Origin: an uncultured Prevotella sp.
Lineage (GTDB): Bacteria; Bacteroidota; Bacteroidia; Bacteroidales; Bacteroidaceae
NCBI GenBank assembly: GCA_900319905.1
Contig: ONQB01000023.1
Coordinates: 1 to 46,507 of the forward strand
DNA: 46,507 nucleotides
Direction of reading: 5' to 3'
Shown here: one piece after another, positions 1 to 9,336 of the stretch
Layout: each line of letters begins with the position of its first letter
Position numbering within the stretch: the first letter of the stretch is position 1
Program-made: the position numbers and the translations under genes
The notes under the pieces: model-generated
The model's database searches: none
Seen by the model: only the letters and a program-made list of their open reading frames with translations
What the model was told of the DNA's origin: nothing

Positions 1-28
1 ATAAGTGAATTCTTCGACATGGCAAAAT

Positions 29-53
29 CCTGGGCAACTTTTTGTTGCTCAGG
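29..53 (-). terminator. Possible terminator hairpin after menB
   Basis: A 10-bp inverted repeat (29-38 and 44-53, 9 of 10 paired) with a loop of five bases lies about 100 bases past the menB stop. On the minus strand it is followed by ATTTTG. The single mismatch pairs better (G-U) in a plus-strand transcript, so it could instead end a gene left of the window. Confidence 0.4.
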
Positions 54-95
54 TACTTAAAAAGTTATATTTGTAATAGTGTTGCGGAATTAAGG

Positions 96-143
96 TTTAC
101 TATGTTACTATGTCTTATGTTTACTATGTTACTATGTCTTTTA
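96..143. repeat. 24-bp tandem direct repeat, two copies
   Basis: The 21 bases starting TTTACTATGTTACTATG at 96-116 recur exactly at 120-140, giving a 24-bp period. Each copy also contains two shorter TACTATGT words. The repeat sits between the menB stop and the hairpin at 29-53. No gene is visible in 1-153, so the menC and menE genes expected after menB are not adjacent here. Confidence 0.8.
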
Positions 144-153
144 TTACTCTGTC

Positions 154-981
154 TTAAGGGAACTGGGGATACTTATCGAAGTCGGGCTTCCGCTTCTCCA
201 AGAAGGCTTTTCCTCCCTCCTGTGCCTCGTCAAGTGTATAGTAGAGCATGGTGGCATCGCCGGCGAGTTCCTGTATGCCAGCCTGTCCGTCGAGCTCTGC
301 ATTGAATCCAGCCTTCATCATACGGATGGCGAGCGGTGATCGTTCCATGATGGTCTCGCACCAAGCAACGGTCTCATCCTCCAACTGGTCAAACGGCACC
401 ACCTTGTTTACCAGTCCCATCTGCTCGGCCTCCTTAGCCGAATACTGACGGCAGAGGTACCATATCTCACGTGCTTTCTTCTGTCCCACGATGCGGGCAA
501 GATAGCTGGCACCCAGCCCGGCGTCGAACGATCCCACCTTCGGGCCAGTCTGTCCAAAGATGGCATTCTCCGAAGCTACAGTCAGGTCGCACACCACATG
601 CAGCACATGACCACCGCCGATGGCATAGCCATTGACCATGGCGATGACCGGCTTAGGCAGACGCCGGATTTGCATCTGTACATCGAGCACGTTGAGCCGC
701 GGCACGCCGTCGGAACCGACATAGCCACCGCGTCCCTTCACATGCATGTCGCCACCGGAGCAGAACGCCTTGTCACCTGCACCCGTGAGGATAACCACAC
801 GGATGTCGAGCGTGTCGCGGCAGTACGTGAAGGCCTGACTCATCTCCCACACCGTGAGCGGCGTGAAGGCGTTGCGGTAACGCGGCCGGTTGATAGTAAT
901 CTTGGCGATGTGGTGATACTCTTCAAACAAGATTTCCTTAAAGTTGAAACCCTCTATTGGTTTCCATTCCCGTTTTTCCAT
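154..981 (-). CDS. menB: 1,4-dihydroxy-2-naphthoyl-CoA synthase
   Basis: MenB closes the second ring of menaquinone, converting o-succinylbenzoyl-CoA to 1,4-dihydroxy-2-naphthoyl-CoA in the cytoplasm. The 275-residue product is a crotonase-fold protein of normal length. Visible motifs are FCSGGD at 73-78, the oxyanion-hole segment [11 protein letters not shown] at 118-128, [12 protein letters not shown] at 144-155 and KRKPDF at 263-268. The QTG glycine marks the bicarbonate-dependent (type I) enzymes, and Asp153 matches the catalytic aspartate of the family. It is the last gene of the thioesterase-menF-menD-menB operon and follows menD by 45 bases. Identification is firm. Confidence 0.97.
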   Translation of the reverse strand: MEKREWKPIEGFNFKEILFEEYHHIAKITINRPRYRNAFTPLTVWEMSQAFTYCRDTLDIRVVILTGAGDKAFCSGGDMHVKGRGGYVGSDGVPRLNVLDVQMQIRRLPKPVIAMVNGYAIGGGHVLHVVCDLTVASENAIFGQTGPKVGSFDAGLGASYLARIVGQKKAREIWYLCRQYSAKEAEQMGLVNKVVPFDQLEDETVAWCETIMERSPLAIRMMKAGFNAELDGQAGIQELAGDATMLYYTLDEAQEGGKAFLEKRKPDFDKYPQFP

Positions 982-1026
982 TGTTGTTTATTTTTAGCCG
1001 GAGTAGGGCCACTGCACGGTAGCGGC

Positions 1027-2706
1027 CTACTGATCCGGATCATTGTCTTTGATAAAATTGAAATATTGCTGATAAGCAGCCCAGTCGGCTTCTGCATCAG
1101 TCATGACCTCGAGCAGTATGGGCACCGATGTATGACGTTGCATGAGACGACTCAACCCAAGGTCGAGGCCAACCGTATTGACAGCACAATGGTACTCAAT
1201 TTTATTGTCCGCGCAAAAGCCACGTGCCGAGGTATGGTGCCTTGCCATCACATGGTCGACATCTACCTCGTCGGGAAGGTGGTCAGCAAACTTCTCAAAG
1301 ATGCCGCCCCCGCCATTGTTGAGCAACAACACCCGAAGGTTGCCCAAGTAATTAGTGCCCCACAGCGCGTTACGGTCATAGAAGAAGCTCAGGTCACCGA
1401 TGACGCAATACACATTGTCATCAGAAGCAAGCGAAAAACCCGCAGCCGTGGAGAGCGAGCCTTCAATGCCGTTGACACCACGGTTGCAGTAGATATAATG
1501 CCGAGCATAGATGCAGCCCAGGCGCACGGACATGCTGTTGGCATAATGCACCATCGCCTTCCGTCCGCCGTTATGCACTCGTTGTTCAAACATCTTCACA
1601 GCAAGCATGCTCGAGTAAGCGGGCTGATAAGCACAACGCCGCTCCAGCACCTCTTTGCGTAGCGACTGCCAGTAGGCCAGCCACCGTTGGTTGAGTTGAG
1701 AAGGCAATGTCTCCAGCACATCAGCCGGTCGAGCCTGCACCACTCCACGGAGATTGGTGAACGTGTCGGCCACTTCTCCTTCAGCATCCACCCGCCAGCA
1801 TACCGCATGGCAGTGGCGAAGATATGCCTTCAGCCGCTTGCTCACCAGCGTGCCACCCACATAGACGATATAATCGGGCTGAAGATTATCAGCCTTACTG
1901 GCCAAAAGCAACATCTCGTCGATGACACAGTCTGAGGCCGCGCCACTCAGCGGTTCCTGCAACACCACATAGCCCTTCGCCTCCAAGTTCTTGACGATGG
2001 AGTCGGACATCTCCTCTGGTTTCATCTGTCCGATCACAATCAGAGGGCGAACGGCCTTGGCCAGCTGCAGCCTTAACGTTTTGGCATAGTTCACGACCGA
2101 CATACCCTCTCCGGGTCCTGTCGTCGCGGAAAAGAACTCTATCACACGCTCTTTGGGTAACGCTGGCACACCAAAATCGTAAAGTGGCGGTGTGATGGGC
2201 ACATTGACATGAACCGGCCCGCAGCCATCACGTCGAGCGGCAATCAACGCCTCGTTGACCAACCGGTTGCAGTACCACTGTTGCTCATCATTGCACGGTT
2301 CGGGCAGCGATACCGCCTTGCGGACAAAGCGTCCGAGCGCGTCGGGCTGGGGCATAGTCTGTCCATCGAGCTGGTCAATCCATTGCTGAGGACGGTCGGC
2401 TGAAACCACAACCAACGGAAGATGCTGATAATACGCCTCAGCCACGGCTGGTGCAACATTGAGCAACGCCGTACCCGACGTGACACACACCACCACCGGC
2501 TTGCCTGTGGCCTGACACAAACCCAACGCCTGAAAACCAGCCGACCGCTCATCCGTTACCGGATGGCAGCGGATGCGCTGACAGGCATCAAGGTTATGAA
2601 CGATAGGAGCATTGCGGCTGCCCGGACATACCACGGCATGACGCACGCCATGGGCTACGAGCAGCGAAGTAAGAATGTTGACGTTGGGTTTGCTGGAATA
2701 CATCAT
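1027..2706 (-). CDS. menD: 2-succinyl-5-enolpyruvyl-6-hydroxy-3-cyclohexene-1-carboxylate synthase
   Basis: MenD is the thiamine-diphosphate enzyme that joins 2-oxoglutarate to isochorismate, the first committed menaquinone step. The 559-residue protein has the expected order: N-terminal pyrimidine-binding domain with VCPGSRNAPI at 27-35 and the activating Glu53 in DERSAGF, a central domain, and a C-terminal diphosphate-binding domain with GDLSFFYDRNALW followed by NNGGGGIF. Two ATG codons in a row open the gene (2706 and 2703), so the start is uncertain by one residue. It begins 15 bases after the menF stop, which fits translation from one transcript. Confidence 0.97.
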   Translation of the reverse strand: MMYSSKPNVNILTSLLVAHGVRHAVVCPGSRNAPIVHNLDACQRIRCHPVTDERSAGFQALGLCQATGKPVVVCVTSGTALLNVAPAVAEAYYQHLPLVVVSADRPQQWIDQLDGQTMPQPDALGRFVRKAVSLPEPCNDEQQWYCNRLVNEALIAARRDGCGPVHVNVPITPPLYDFGVPALPKERVIEFFSATTGPGEGMSVVNYAKTLRLQLAKAVRPLIVIGQMKPEEMSDSIVKNLEAKGYVVLQEPLSGAASDCVIDEMLLLASKADNLQPDYIVYVGGTLVSKRLKAYLRHCHAVCWRVDAEGEVADTFTNLRGVVQARPADVLETLPSQLNQRWLAYWQSLRKEVLERRCAYQPAYSSMLAVKMFEQRVHNGGRKAMVHYANSMSVRLGCIYARHYIYCNRGVNGIEGSLSTAAGFSLASDDNVYCVIGDLSFFYDRNALWGTNYLGNLRVLLLNNGGGGIFEKFADHLPDEVDVDHVMARHHTSARGFCADNKIEYHCAVNTVGLDLGLSRLMQRHTSVPILLEVMTDAEADWAAYQQYFNFIKDNDPDQ

Positions 2707-2721
2707 TATATTGAAGAGGGA

Positions 2722-3720
2722 TTATTCAAGAAGCCTACGCATCACGTTCATCTTCGCCTCAGTTTCTTCCCACTCTTCCTTGTCGCGGCTTTCCTTGAGC
2801 AGGCCTCCACCTGCATACAGACTAAAGTTGCGCTCATCGTACATCTGCATGCAACGCAGCGACACGTACAGATGACTCTCGTCATGTATGTTCCAAGGAC
2901 CGCAGAAGCCACTATAGTAGCCGCGGCTTATGGTCTCAAACGATTTGATGGCCGACAGAGCAGCCTCCTTAGGCAGGCCACAGACGGCAGGTGTGGGATG
3001 GAGCGACTCTATCAGCTGACTGTCTTTCACATTGGGTTTGATGGTGAACGAGAAATCTGTGCACAGATGGTAAAGGTTGCCTGCTTTCGCAGTACGTGGG
3101 CCGACGGTTTGCAGGTCGTCGACATAAGGCTTCAACGTGTTTTGTACATATTCGCTCACGATGCGTTGCTCACGCTGGTTCTTTAAGTTCCAAGGCACAT
3201 CCTCAGTTTGCGTTCCGGCAAGGGCCATCGTATGCCAGCGGCTGTCCTTCCGTTCCAAGAGCACTTCAGGAGTGGCCATCAGCCACACACCAATGCGACG
3301 GCTCTTGACAAGCACCACCATCTGATGGGGATAGAGCTGGCAGGCATTGAAAAACAGGTCCTCCACCTCGCCCTTCCAGAAATTCACCTTACAATCACTG
3401 CGCTTGGCCAGCACCACCTTATCGAGCACACCATCGGCCAACAGCCGGTGCATTTGCGAAAAAGAGTATCGGTAGTCGGCGCGATTGTATATCTCACGCC
3501 ATTGCACCGCCTCATGATGGAAATCGGTCGGAACGGGAAACTGGTCAATGCCACTCGACATAAACAACATCAGTGGATGTTCGCGGTCTCGCTCGAAGGG
3601 CGCCATCACAAAGCCACTGACACCATTGAGCTCGCTCATCGAGCCCAGCTCACGGGTAGCGCCCCTTAGCACATAATACTTGTCTGCCTCTGGCAAACGG
3701 TAATAAACAATGTCTTCCAT
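2722..3720 (-). CDS. menF: Isochorismate synthase
   Basis: This chorismate-binding enzyme makes isochorismate for MenD. The 332-residue protein keeps the catalytic core and lacks much of the N-terminal region of the 431-residue E. coli MenF. Motifs seen are DKVVLAK at 100-106 (Lys101 is the probable general base), ATPE at 149-152, MALAGT at 165-170, HPTPAVCGLP at 241-250, RGYYSGFCG at 266-274 and the magnesium-binding C-terminal KEEWEETEAK. An entC-type role in siderophore synthesis is possible for the family, but the menD and menB neighbours settle the pathway. It starts 4 bases after the thioesterase gene. Confidence 0.93.
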   Translation of the reverse strand: MEDIVYYRLPEADKYYVLRGATRELGSMSELNGVSGFVMAPFERDREHPLMLFMSSGIDQFPVPTDFHHEAVQWREIYNRADYRYSFSQMHRLLADGVLDKVVLAKRSDCKVNFWKGEVEDLFFNACQLYPHQMVVLVKSRRIGVWLMATPEVLLERKDSRWHTMALAGTQTEDVPWNLKNQREQRIVSEYVQNTLKPYVDDLQTVGPRTAKAGNLYHLCTDFSFTIKPNVKDSQLIESLHPTPAVCGLPKEAALSAIKSFETISRGYYSGFCGPWNIHDESHLYVSLRCMQMYDERNFSLYAGGGLLKESRDKEEWEETEAKMNVMRRLLE

Positions 3721-3724
3721 GGAA

Positions 3725-4141
3725 TTATTCTTTATGAGGAGTGAACACGTAATTAGTTACATGTACGGTGGAAATAAGCTCTCCCTTTGAATTTTTTATA
3801 TCGACTTGCCACTCATGCAACGTGTGTCCCTTATATTGCAGATGCGCATAAGCCGTCACAGTGTCGCCTTCCCTGACGGCCCTCACGTGACTGCCACTGA
3901 CATTGATACCAACGCACATCTTCTTGGGGCACAGACTCATAGAGGCCACACCGGCGAGATTCTCAGCCAAAGCCAAAGAGGCTCCGCCGGCGAGAAAGCC
4001 ATAAGGCTGACGGTTGCGCTCGTCAACAATCATGCGCGCCATACAAGTATCAGGCTCAGGGGTGGAGATAAACTCCATGCCCAAGGTGTTACTCAAACCG
4101 TCTTGACTCTTAATGATGCTTTTAATCCTCTCGATATCCAT
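3725..4141 (-). CDS. Hotdog-fold thioesterase, probable 1,4-dihydroxy-2-naphthoyl-CoA hydrolase
   Basis: The 138-residue protein has the PaaI/YdiI-type hotdog motif QPYGFLAGGASLALAEN at 45-61, with Glu60 at the catalytic acid position. It is the first gene of the menF-menD-menB operon, only 4 bases before menF. The natural inference is that it hydrolyses 1,4-dihydroxy-2-naphthoyl-CoA, as MenI does. In E. coli YdiI the residue before GGAS is histidine (LHGGAS); here it is Ala51, so the active site differs from that model. The fold is confident and the substrate is inferred from context. Confidence 0.8.
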   Translation of the reverse strand: MDIERIKSIIKSQDGLSNTLGMEFISTPEPDTCMARMIVDERNRQPYGFLAGGASLALAENLAGVASMSLCPKKMCVGINVSGSHVRAVREGDTVTAYAHLQYKGHTLHEWQVDIKNSKGELISTVHVTNYVFTPHKE

Positions 4142-4202
4142 AGTCTCTAATAACTTGTTGCTACATGCCTACGCATGTATTATCGATTCTAACTTTACGC
4201 TG

Positions 4203-4234
4203 CAAACTTACAACATTTTTTTCGATTAACCAAA
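4203..4234 (-). promoter_or_regulatory. Promoter of the menaquinone operon
   Basis: On the minus strand a -33 TTTG (4231-4234) is followed after exactly 20 bases by the -7 element TAAGTTTG (4203-4210). This matches the Bacteroidota consensus TTTG-N19-21-TAnnTTTG. It lies about 60 bases upstream of the thioesterase start and is the best-formed promoter in the window. Confidence 0.85.
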
Positions 4235-4295
4235 TCAAAAAACGAATTGAGCACCGTTCAAACATTAATATTCTCTAAATACTTTTAAATCAACT

Positions 4296-4338
4296 ATAAG
4301 TCGTAAATTTATCTTCAAATGACTGATAAGTCGTAAAT
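4296..4338. repeat. Pair of 13-bp direct repeats upstream of the men promoter
   Basis: ATAAGTCGTAAAT occurs at 4296-4308 and again at 4326-4338. The start-to-start distance is exactly 30 bp, about three helical turns. The pair lies 60 to 130 bases upstream of the men promoter on the other strand, so it could be an operator. No known regulator site is recognised. Confidence 0.6.
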
Positions 4339-4450
4339 ATATTTCATGCTTTTTTAACACTTCAGAAGTGGTCCTAAAAAATCGGGAAAACGAAGAGAAA
4401 CCGACCTCTCGCAAGCTGTTTTCTACCCGAAAGGCAGTATCACAGCCACA

Positions 4451-4604
4451 TTTCGGTCATTTTTTGCCTTCCCTTCGGCGAAACGATGTTGCCCTTTCGC
4501 CCATATTCCGACGGCATATCGGCGATAAGGCAACGAATTATCGCCGAAATGAACACGAGATATCGCCGACAAAGCAAGCCGATAACGGCAACTGAGAAGG
4601 GCAG
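4451..4604 (+). repeat. Degenerate tandem array, seven 22-bp units (array 1)
   Basis: Seven units start at 4451, 4473, 4495, 4517, 4539, 4561 and 4583, each opening with a form of TATCGGCGA or CTTCGGCGAAA. The period is exactly 22 bp. This array occupies the middle of the 915-base gap between the divergent men operon and lysS. Because 22 is not a multiple of 3, it is not a coding repeat. The rest of the gap (4605-4940) shows no gene. Confidence 0.8.
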
Positions 4605-4950
4605 TTTCTCCATTAACCCAACAACGCTCTGATAATCAATCAATAACAAACCGGCCACTAACTCGCTCAATACGCGCGTATTTCTGACAGAAGGAAGACT
4701 TGTTCGAAACGACGCGATTCTCAGAGAGGCAGTTGTTGATTATTTTCATCATACGTCACGATGAGCCCAACCATCATTGACCGCCTTGCAAGCCAGCGGC
4801 CCCACAGCCGAAGGTGCCCACAGCGGACTACATGCCTCACAGCCAACTTTCACGAACACCCGCGGCCGCCATGCAAACTATGCAAACCCTACAACCATTG
4901 AAAAAACACTAATACTTGAGTAAAAGCATGGCGAAATCAATAATATTTTG

Positions 4951-4958
4951 TATTTTTG
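4951..4958 (+). promoter_or_regulatory. -7 element of the lysS promoter
   Basis: TATTTTTG followed by CA fits the Bacteroidota -7 consensus. No good -33 TTTG is visible at the usual distance. Transcription would begin near 4965, giving a leader of about 90 bases before lysS. Confidence 0.6.
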
Positions 4959-4965
4959 CAACCGC

Positions 4966-4992
4966 TTACCAATCGGTAATGCGACATTGGTA
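4966..4992 (+). promoter_or_regulatory. Alternative hairpins in the lysS leader
   Basis: TACCAAT at 4967-4973 can pair with ATTGGTA at 4986-4992. The overlapping TTACC at 4966-4970 can instead pair with GGTAA at 4975-4979. The two stems exclude each other. This could be a simple attenuating leader, but no T-box or known riboswitch is recognised. Confidence 0.3.
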
Positions 4993-5056
4993 TTGGCAGT
5001 TAATAACGTTGTATCAGTCTCGTACTGACTACATAAGAAGATAATTTTGACAGATA

Positions 5057-6793
5057 ATGAATATCTTAGAATTGAGTGAGCAGGAGATCGGCCGCCGCCA
5101 GAGCCTGCAACAGTTGCGCGACATGGGCATCAATCCCTATCCTGCCGCAGAATACCCCGTAACAAACTGGTCGGAAGACATCAAGGCCAATTTCCACGAT
5201 GACGAGAAGCTCGACGTGACCATCGCCGGTCGCATGATGAGCCGCCGCGTCATGGGCAAGGCCAGTTTCATTGAGCTGCAGGACAGCAAGGGACGCATCC
5301 AGGTGTACATCACCCGCGACGACATCTGCCCCGAGGAAAACAAAGATTTGTACAACGTCGTGTTCAAGAAACTGCTCGACATCGGTGACATCATCGGCAT
5401 CAAGGGCTTTGTCTTCAAGACACAGACAGGAGAAATCTCTGTCCATGCCAAGGAACTCACCCTGCTCTCAAAGAGCCTCAAGCCACTGCCAATCGTGAAA
5501 TATAAGGACGGTGTGGCCTACGACAAGTTCGACGACCCCGAGATGAGGGCCCGTCAGCGCTACGTCGACCTCATCGTCAACGACGGCGTAAAGGAGACTT
5601 TCCTCAAGCGCGCCACCGTGCTGCGCACCATGCGCCAGTTCTTCGACAAGCATGGCTACACCGAGGTGGAGACACCTATCCTGCAAAACATTCCCGGAGG
5701 TGCCTCGGCCCGTCCGTTCATCACACACTTCAATGCCCTGGACATCGACATGTACATGCGCATTGCCACCGAGCTCTACCTCAAGCGCCTCATCGTCGGC
5801 GGCTTCGAGGGTGTCTACGAGATAGGCAAGAACTTCCGCAACGAAGGCATGGACAAATACCACAATCCGGAGTTCACATGCATGGAACTGTATGTGCCCT
5901 ACAAGGACTACAACTGGATGATGAGCTTCACCGAGCAACTGCTTGAGACCATCTGCATCGCCGTCAACGGCAAGGACGAGGTGGAATATCAGGGCAAGGT
6001 GATCAGCTACAAGGCTCCGTTCCGCCGGTTGCCGATTCTCGACGCCATCAAGGAGAAGACCGGCTACGACCTCAACGGTCTGTCAGAGGAAGAGATCCGC
6101 GACATCGCCATGAACAAGCTGAAGATGGACTCCGTGGACGAGACCTTCGGCAAGGGCAAGCTCATCGACGAGATCTTTGGCGAGTACTGCGAGGGCACTT
6201 TCATCCAGCCCACGTTCATCATCGACTATCCCGTCGAGATGTCACCGCTGACGAAGATGCACCGCTCCAAGCCCGGACTCACCGAGCGCTTCGAGCTGAT
6301 GGTCAACGGTAAGGAGCTGGCCAATGCCTACTCTGAGCTCAACGACCCCATCGACCAGGAGCAGCGATTCGTCGACCAGATGAAGCTCGCCGACAAGGGC
6401 GACGACGAGGCCATGATCATCGACCACGACTTCCTGCGTGCGCTGCAATACGGCATGCCGCCCACAAGCGGCATCGGCATCGGCATAGACCGTCTGGTGA
6501 TGCTTATGACCGGCAAGGAAAACATTCAGGAGGTAATGCTCTTCCCGCAACTCAAGCCTGAGGTAAAGATGCCGCAGACATCAGTCAAGGACTGGGAGGA
6601 GAAGATCGGCGTACCCGAGAACTGGGTGTACGTGCTGCGTAAGGCAGGCTTCAATCTTATCTCCGACATCCGGACACAGAAAGCTCAGGGACTGCAGCAG
6701 AAGATGCTGGAAATCAACAAGAAGTATAAACTCAACTATGAGAAACCAAGCGTGGAGGAGATCCAGCAATGGATTGACAAGGCGCAGGCATAA
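5057..6793 (+). CDS. lysS: Lysyl-tRNA synthetase, class II, with C-terminal extension
   Basis: The enzyme charges tRNA-Lys in the cytoplasm. An N-terminal OB-fold anticodon-binding domain (about 55-150) is followed by the class II catalytic core, with FRNEGMD and HNPEFTCME in motif 2 and GIGIGIDRL at 472-480 as motif 3. The core ends near residue 508, the usual end of E. coli LysS at 505. Here about 70 further residues follow (SVKDWEEKIGVPENWVYVLR and on), a helical tail also known from Bacteroidota LysS. It heads a run of plus-strand genes and has its own -7 element at 4951. Confidence 0.97.
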   Translation: MNILELSEQEIGRRQSLQQLRDMGINPYPAAEYPVTNWSEDIKANFHDDEKLDVTIAGRMMSRRVMGKASFIELQDSKGRIQVYITRDDICPEENKDLYNVVFKKLLDIGDIIGIKGFVFKTQTGEISVHAKELTLLSKSLKPLPIVKYKDGVAYDKFDDPEMRARQRYVDLIVNDGVKETFLKRATVLRTMRQFFDKHGYTEVETPILQNIPGGASARPFITHFNALDIDMYMRIATELYLKRLIVGGFEGVYEIGKNFRNEGMDKYHNPEFTCMELYVPYKDYNWMMSFTEQLLETICIAVNGKDEVEYQGKVISYKAPFRRLPILDAIKEKTGYDLNGLSEEEIRDIAMNKLKMDSVDETFGKGKLIDEIFGEYCEGTFIQPTFIIDYPVEMSPLTKMHRSKPGLTERFELMVNGKELANAYSELNDPIDQEQRFVDQMKLADKGDDEAMIIDHDFLRALQYGMPPTSGIGIGIDRLVMLMTGKENIQEVMLFPQLKPEVKMPQTSVKDWEEKIGVPENWVYVLRKAGFNLISDIRTQKAQGLQQKMLEINKKYKLNYEKPSVEEIQQWIDKAQA

Positions 6794-6874
6794 TATTTTA
6801 AAAACGGAAACCGGCTCACAAGTGTCGCATACGCACCCTGCGGCACACGGGCCGGCCTACGTCAATCTTACATC

Positions 6875-7870
6875 ATGTATAATTGTGGCAACATAGCAAT
6901 CATCGGCGGAGGCTCATGGGCAACGGCCCTGGCTAAAGTCGTGGTGAGCAACACTCATCGCATAGGCTGGTACATGCGACGGGACGACCGCATTGCCGAC
7001 TTCAAGCGTACCGGTCACAACCCTGCCTACATCACCAGCCTGCAGTTTGACGTCAACGAGATAGCGTTCTCGTCCGACCTCAACCATACCGCCGAGGCCT
7101 ACGACACGTTGATCTTCGTCACACCGTCGCCCTATCTGAAGGACCATCTGAAGAAGCTCACGGTCGATATCAAGAATAAGTTCATCGTCATCGCCATCAA
7201 AGGTATTGTGCCCGACGAGAACGTCGTGTGCTCGGAGTATTTCCATAACAGATACGGTGTGCCCTACGACAACATCGCCATCATCGGAGGTCCCTCACAT
7301 GCCGAGGAAGTAGCTATGCAACGGCTCACCTACCTCACCATCGCCTGTCACAACGTGGAGAAGGCAAAGGCTTTTGCTGACGTGCTGTCCAACAGCTTCA
7401 TCAAGGCGAAGGAAGCCACCGATGTCATCGGCATTGAGTATGCGGCCGTGCTGAAAAACGTCTACGCCATTGCCGCCGGCATGTGCGACGGACTGAAATA
7501 TGGCGACAACTTCCAGGCCATACTCGTGTCAAATGCCGTGCAGGAGATGGACCGGTTCCTGGCCGCCGTCAACCCCGTGAAGCGCAACGTCAACGACAGC
7601 GTCTACCTCGGCGACCTGCTCGTTACATCCTACTCCAACTTCTCACGCAACCGTTGCTTCGGACTGATGATTGGCAAGGGCTACAGCGTGAACAGCGCAC
7701 AGATAGAAATGAAGATGATTGCCGAAGGCTATTACGGCACACGATGCATGACCGAGATCAACAAGCAATACCACATCGACATGCCCATTCTCAATGCCAT
7801 GTACCGCATCCTCTATGAGCAAGCCAACGCACAGCAAGAGATTAAAGCGCTCACAAACACCTTTAAGTAG
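6875..7870 (+). CDS. gpsA: NAD(P)H-dependent glycerol-3-phosphate dehydrogenase
   Basis: GpsA reduces dihydroxyacetone phosphate to sn-glycerol 3-phosphate for phospholipid synthesis. The 331-residue protein opens with the dinucleotide-binding loop IGGGSWATALAK (from residue 10). It has IKGI and GGPSHAEEV in the middle, the catalytic Lys194 in AAVLKNVYAIAAG, and the C-terminal helical signature GDLLVTSYSNFSRNRCFG. Length and motif order are normal. It follows lysS by 81 bases and precedes pgi by 46, so it is probably co-transcribed with both. Confidence 0.96.
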   Translation: MYNCGNIAIIGGGSWATALAKVVVSNTHRIGWYMRRDDRIADFKRTGHNPAYITSLQFDVNEIAFSSDLNHTAEAYDTLIFVTPSPYLKDHLKKLTVDIKNKFIVIAIKGIVPDENVVCSEYFHNRYGVPYDNIAIIGGPSHAEEVAMQRLTYLTIACHNVEKAKAFADVLSNSFIKAKEATDVIGIEYAAVLKNVYAIAAGMCDGLKYGDNFQAILVSNAVQEMDRFLAAVNPVKRNVNDSVYLGDLLVTSYSNFSRNRCFGLMIGKGYSVNSAQIEMKMIAEGYYGTRCMTEINKQYHIDMPILNAMYRILYEQANAQQEIKALTNTFK

Positions 7871-7916
7871 ACATATCACGTTGATATTTTTCTGATAAAC
7901 TAAAATAACAAAAACA

Positions 7917-9278
7917 ATGCGTAACATTAGTTTAGACATTACAAAAGCCACTCAGTTCCTTGCCAACGGAGCTGTGGAAGGCTTGGCATCAAAAGCGCAG
8001 GCTGCCCAGGACGCCCTGGAGGCCGGCACATGTGAAGGCAACGATTTTCTCGGTTGGCTCCATCTGCCCAGCCAGACCACCGATGACTTCCTCAACGACG
8101 TGGAGGCATGCGCCGAAGTGCTGCGCTCTGAGTGCGACACAGTCGTCGTGGCCGGCATCGGCGGCTCTTATCTCGGCGCACGCGCCGTCATCGAGGCACT
8201 CGGCAACTCGCTGCAGTGGCTCGTCAACGATACCAACAAGACTCCTAATGTGATCTTCGCAGGCAACAGCATCAGCGAGGATTACCTGGCTGAGCTCACC
8301 TCTTATCTGAAAGACAAGCGCTTCGGCGTCATCAATATCTCCAAGAGCGGTACCACCACTGAGACGGCGCTCACCTTCCGACTGCTCAAGAAGCAGTGCG
8401 AGGCACAACGCGGCAAGGAAACAGCCAAAAAGGTGATCGTCGCCATCACCGACGCCGTGAAAGGTGCTGCACGCAAAACTGCTGAGAAGGAAGGCTACCA
8501 GACCTTTGTCATTCCCGACAACGTTGGCGGCCGTTTCTCAGTGCTCACACCGGTGGGACTGCTGCCCATCGCCGTGGCAGGATTCGACATCAAGGCCCTC
8601 GTAAAAGGTGCACAGGACATGGAGAAGGCTACTGCCAGCGACAAGCCCTTCAGCGAGAACATTGCAGCGCTCTACGCTGCTACACGTCAGGCGCTGTACA
8701 CACAGGCCAACAAGAAGATTGAGATCATTGCCAACTTCCAGCCGAAGCTGCACTTCATCGCTGAGTGGTGGAAGCAGCTCTACGGAGAGAGCGAGGGCAA
8801 GGACGGCAAGGGTATCTTCCCAGCTGCCTGCGACTTCACGACCGACCTGCACTCCATGGGTCAGTGGATCCAGCAGGGCGAGCGCTCTATCTTCGAGACC
8901 GTGCTGTCAATTGAGGAGCCTAACCAGCGTCTGCTCTTCCCACACGACGATGAGAACCTCGACGGTCTGAACTTCCTGGAGGGCAAGCGCGTCGACGAGG
9001 TCAACAAGATGGCTGAGCTCGGCACACGTCTGGCTCACGTCGACGGTGGCGTGCCCAACATCCGTGTCAGCGTGCCCCAACTCAACGAGTACTACCTCGG
9101 ACAGGTCATCTACTTCTTTGAGAAAGCTTGCGGTATCAGCGGTCTGATGGAGGGCGTCAACCCCTTCAACCAGCCCGGTGTGGAGGCTTACAAGAAGAAT
9201 ATGTTTGCTCTGCTTGGCAAGCCCGGCTATGAGGCCGAGACCAAAGCCATCAAAGAGCGCCTGGCCAAGGAGAAGTAA
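7917..9278 (+). CDS. pgi: Glucose-6-phosphate isomerase
   Basis: Pgi interconverts glucose 6-phosphate and fructose 6-phosphate. The 453-residue product belongs to the shorter bacterial form of the enzyme. Two SIS sugar-isomerase domains are evident from [11 protein letters not shown] near residue 80 and [11 protein letters not shown] near 140. Further signatures are [24 protein letters not shown] and [18 protein letters not shown], the last with the conserved lysine. The start is preceded by an A-rich leader rather than a ribosome-binding site, as is usual here. A hairpin after the stop probably ends part of the transcripts. Confidence 0.97.
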   Translation: MRNISLDITKATQFLANGAVEGLASKAQAAQDALEAGTCEGNDFLGWLHLPSQTTDDFLNDVEACAEVLRSECDTVVVAGIGGSYLGARAVIEALGNSLQWLVNDTNKTPNVIFAGNSISEDYLAELTSYLKDKRFGVINISKSGTTTETALTFRLLKKQCEAQRGKETAKKVIVAITDAVKGAARKTAEKEGYQTFVIPDNVGGRFSVLTPVGLLPIAVAGFDIKALVKGAQDMEKATASDKPFSENIAALYAATRQALYTQANKKIEIIANFQPKLHFIAEWWKQLYGESEGKDGKGIFPAACDFTTDLHSMGQWIQQGERSIFETVLSIEEPNQRLLFPHDDENLDGLNFLEGKRVDEVNKMAELGTRLAHVDGGVPNIRVSVPQLNEYYLGQVIYFFEKACGISGLMEGVNPFNQPGVEAYKKNMFALLGKPGYEAETKAIKERLAKEK

Positions 9279-9336
9279 ACACAGGTTTACATCATTCTTA
9301 ATATTTCTCGCCGACTAATCATCGGTCTGTATAGGC

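Noticed and set aside
598-1662. Open frame of 354 codons on the plus strand across menB and menD
   Set aside because: It is antisense to two firmly identified genes, contains no recognisable domain, and its composition mirrors the codon bias of the opposite strand.
4451-4604. CRISPR array
   Set aside because: The units are contiguous with no spacers and are too degenerate, and no cas genes are present.
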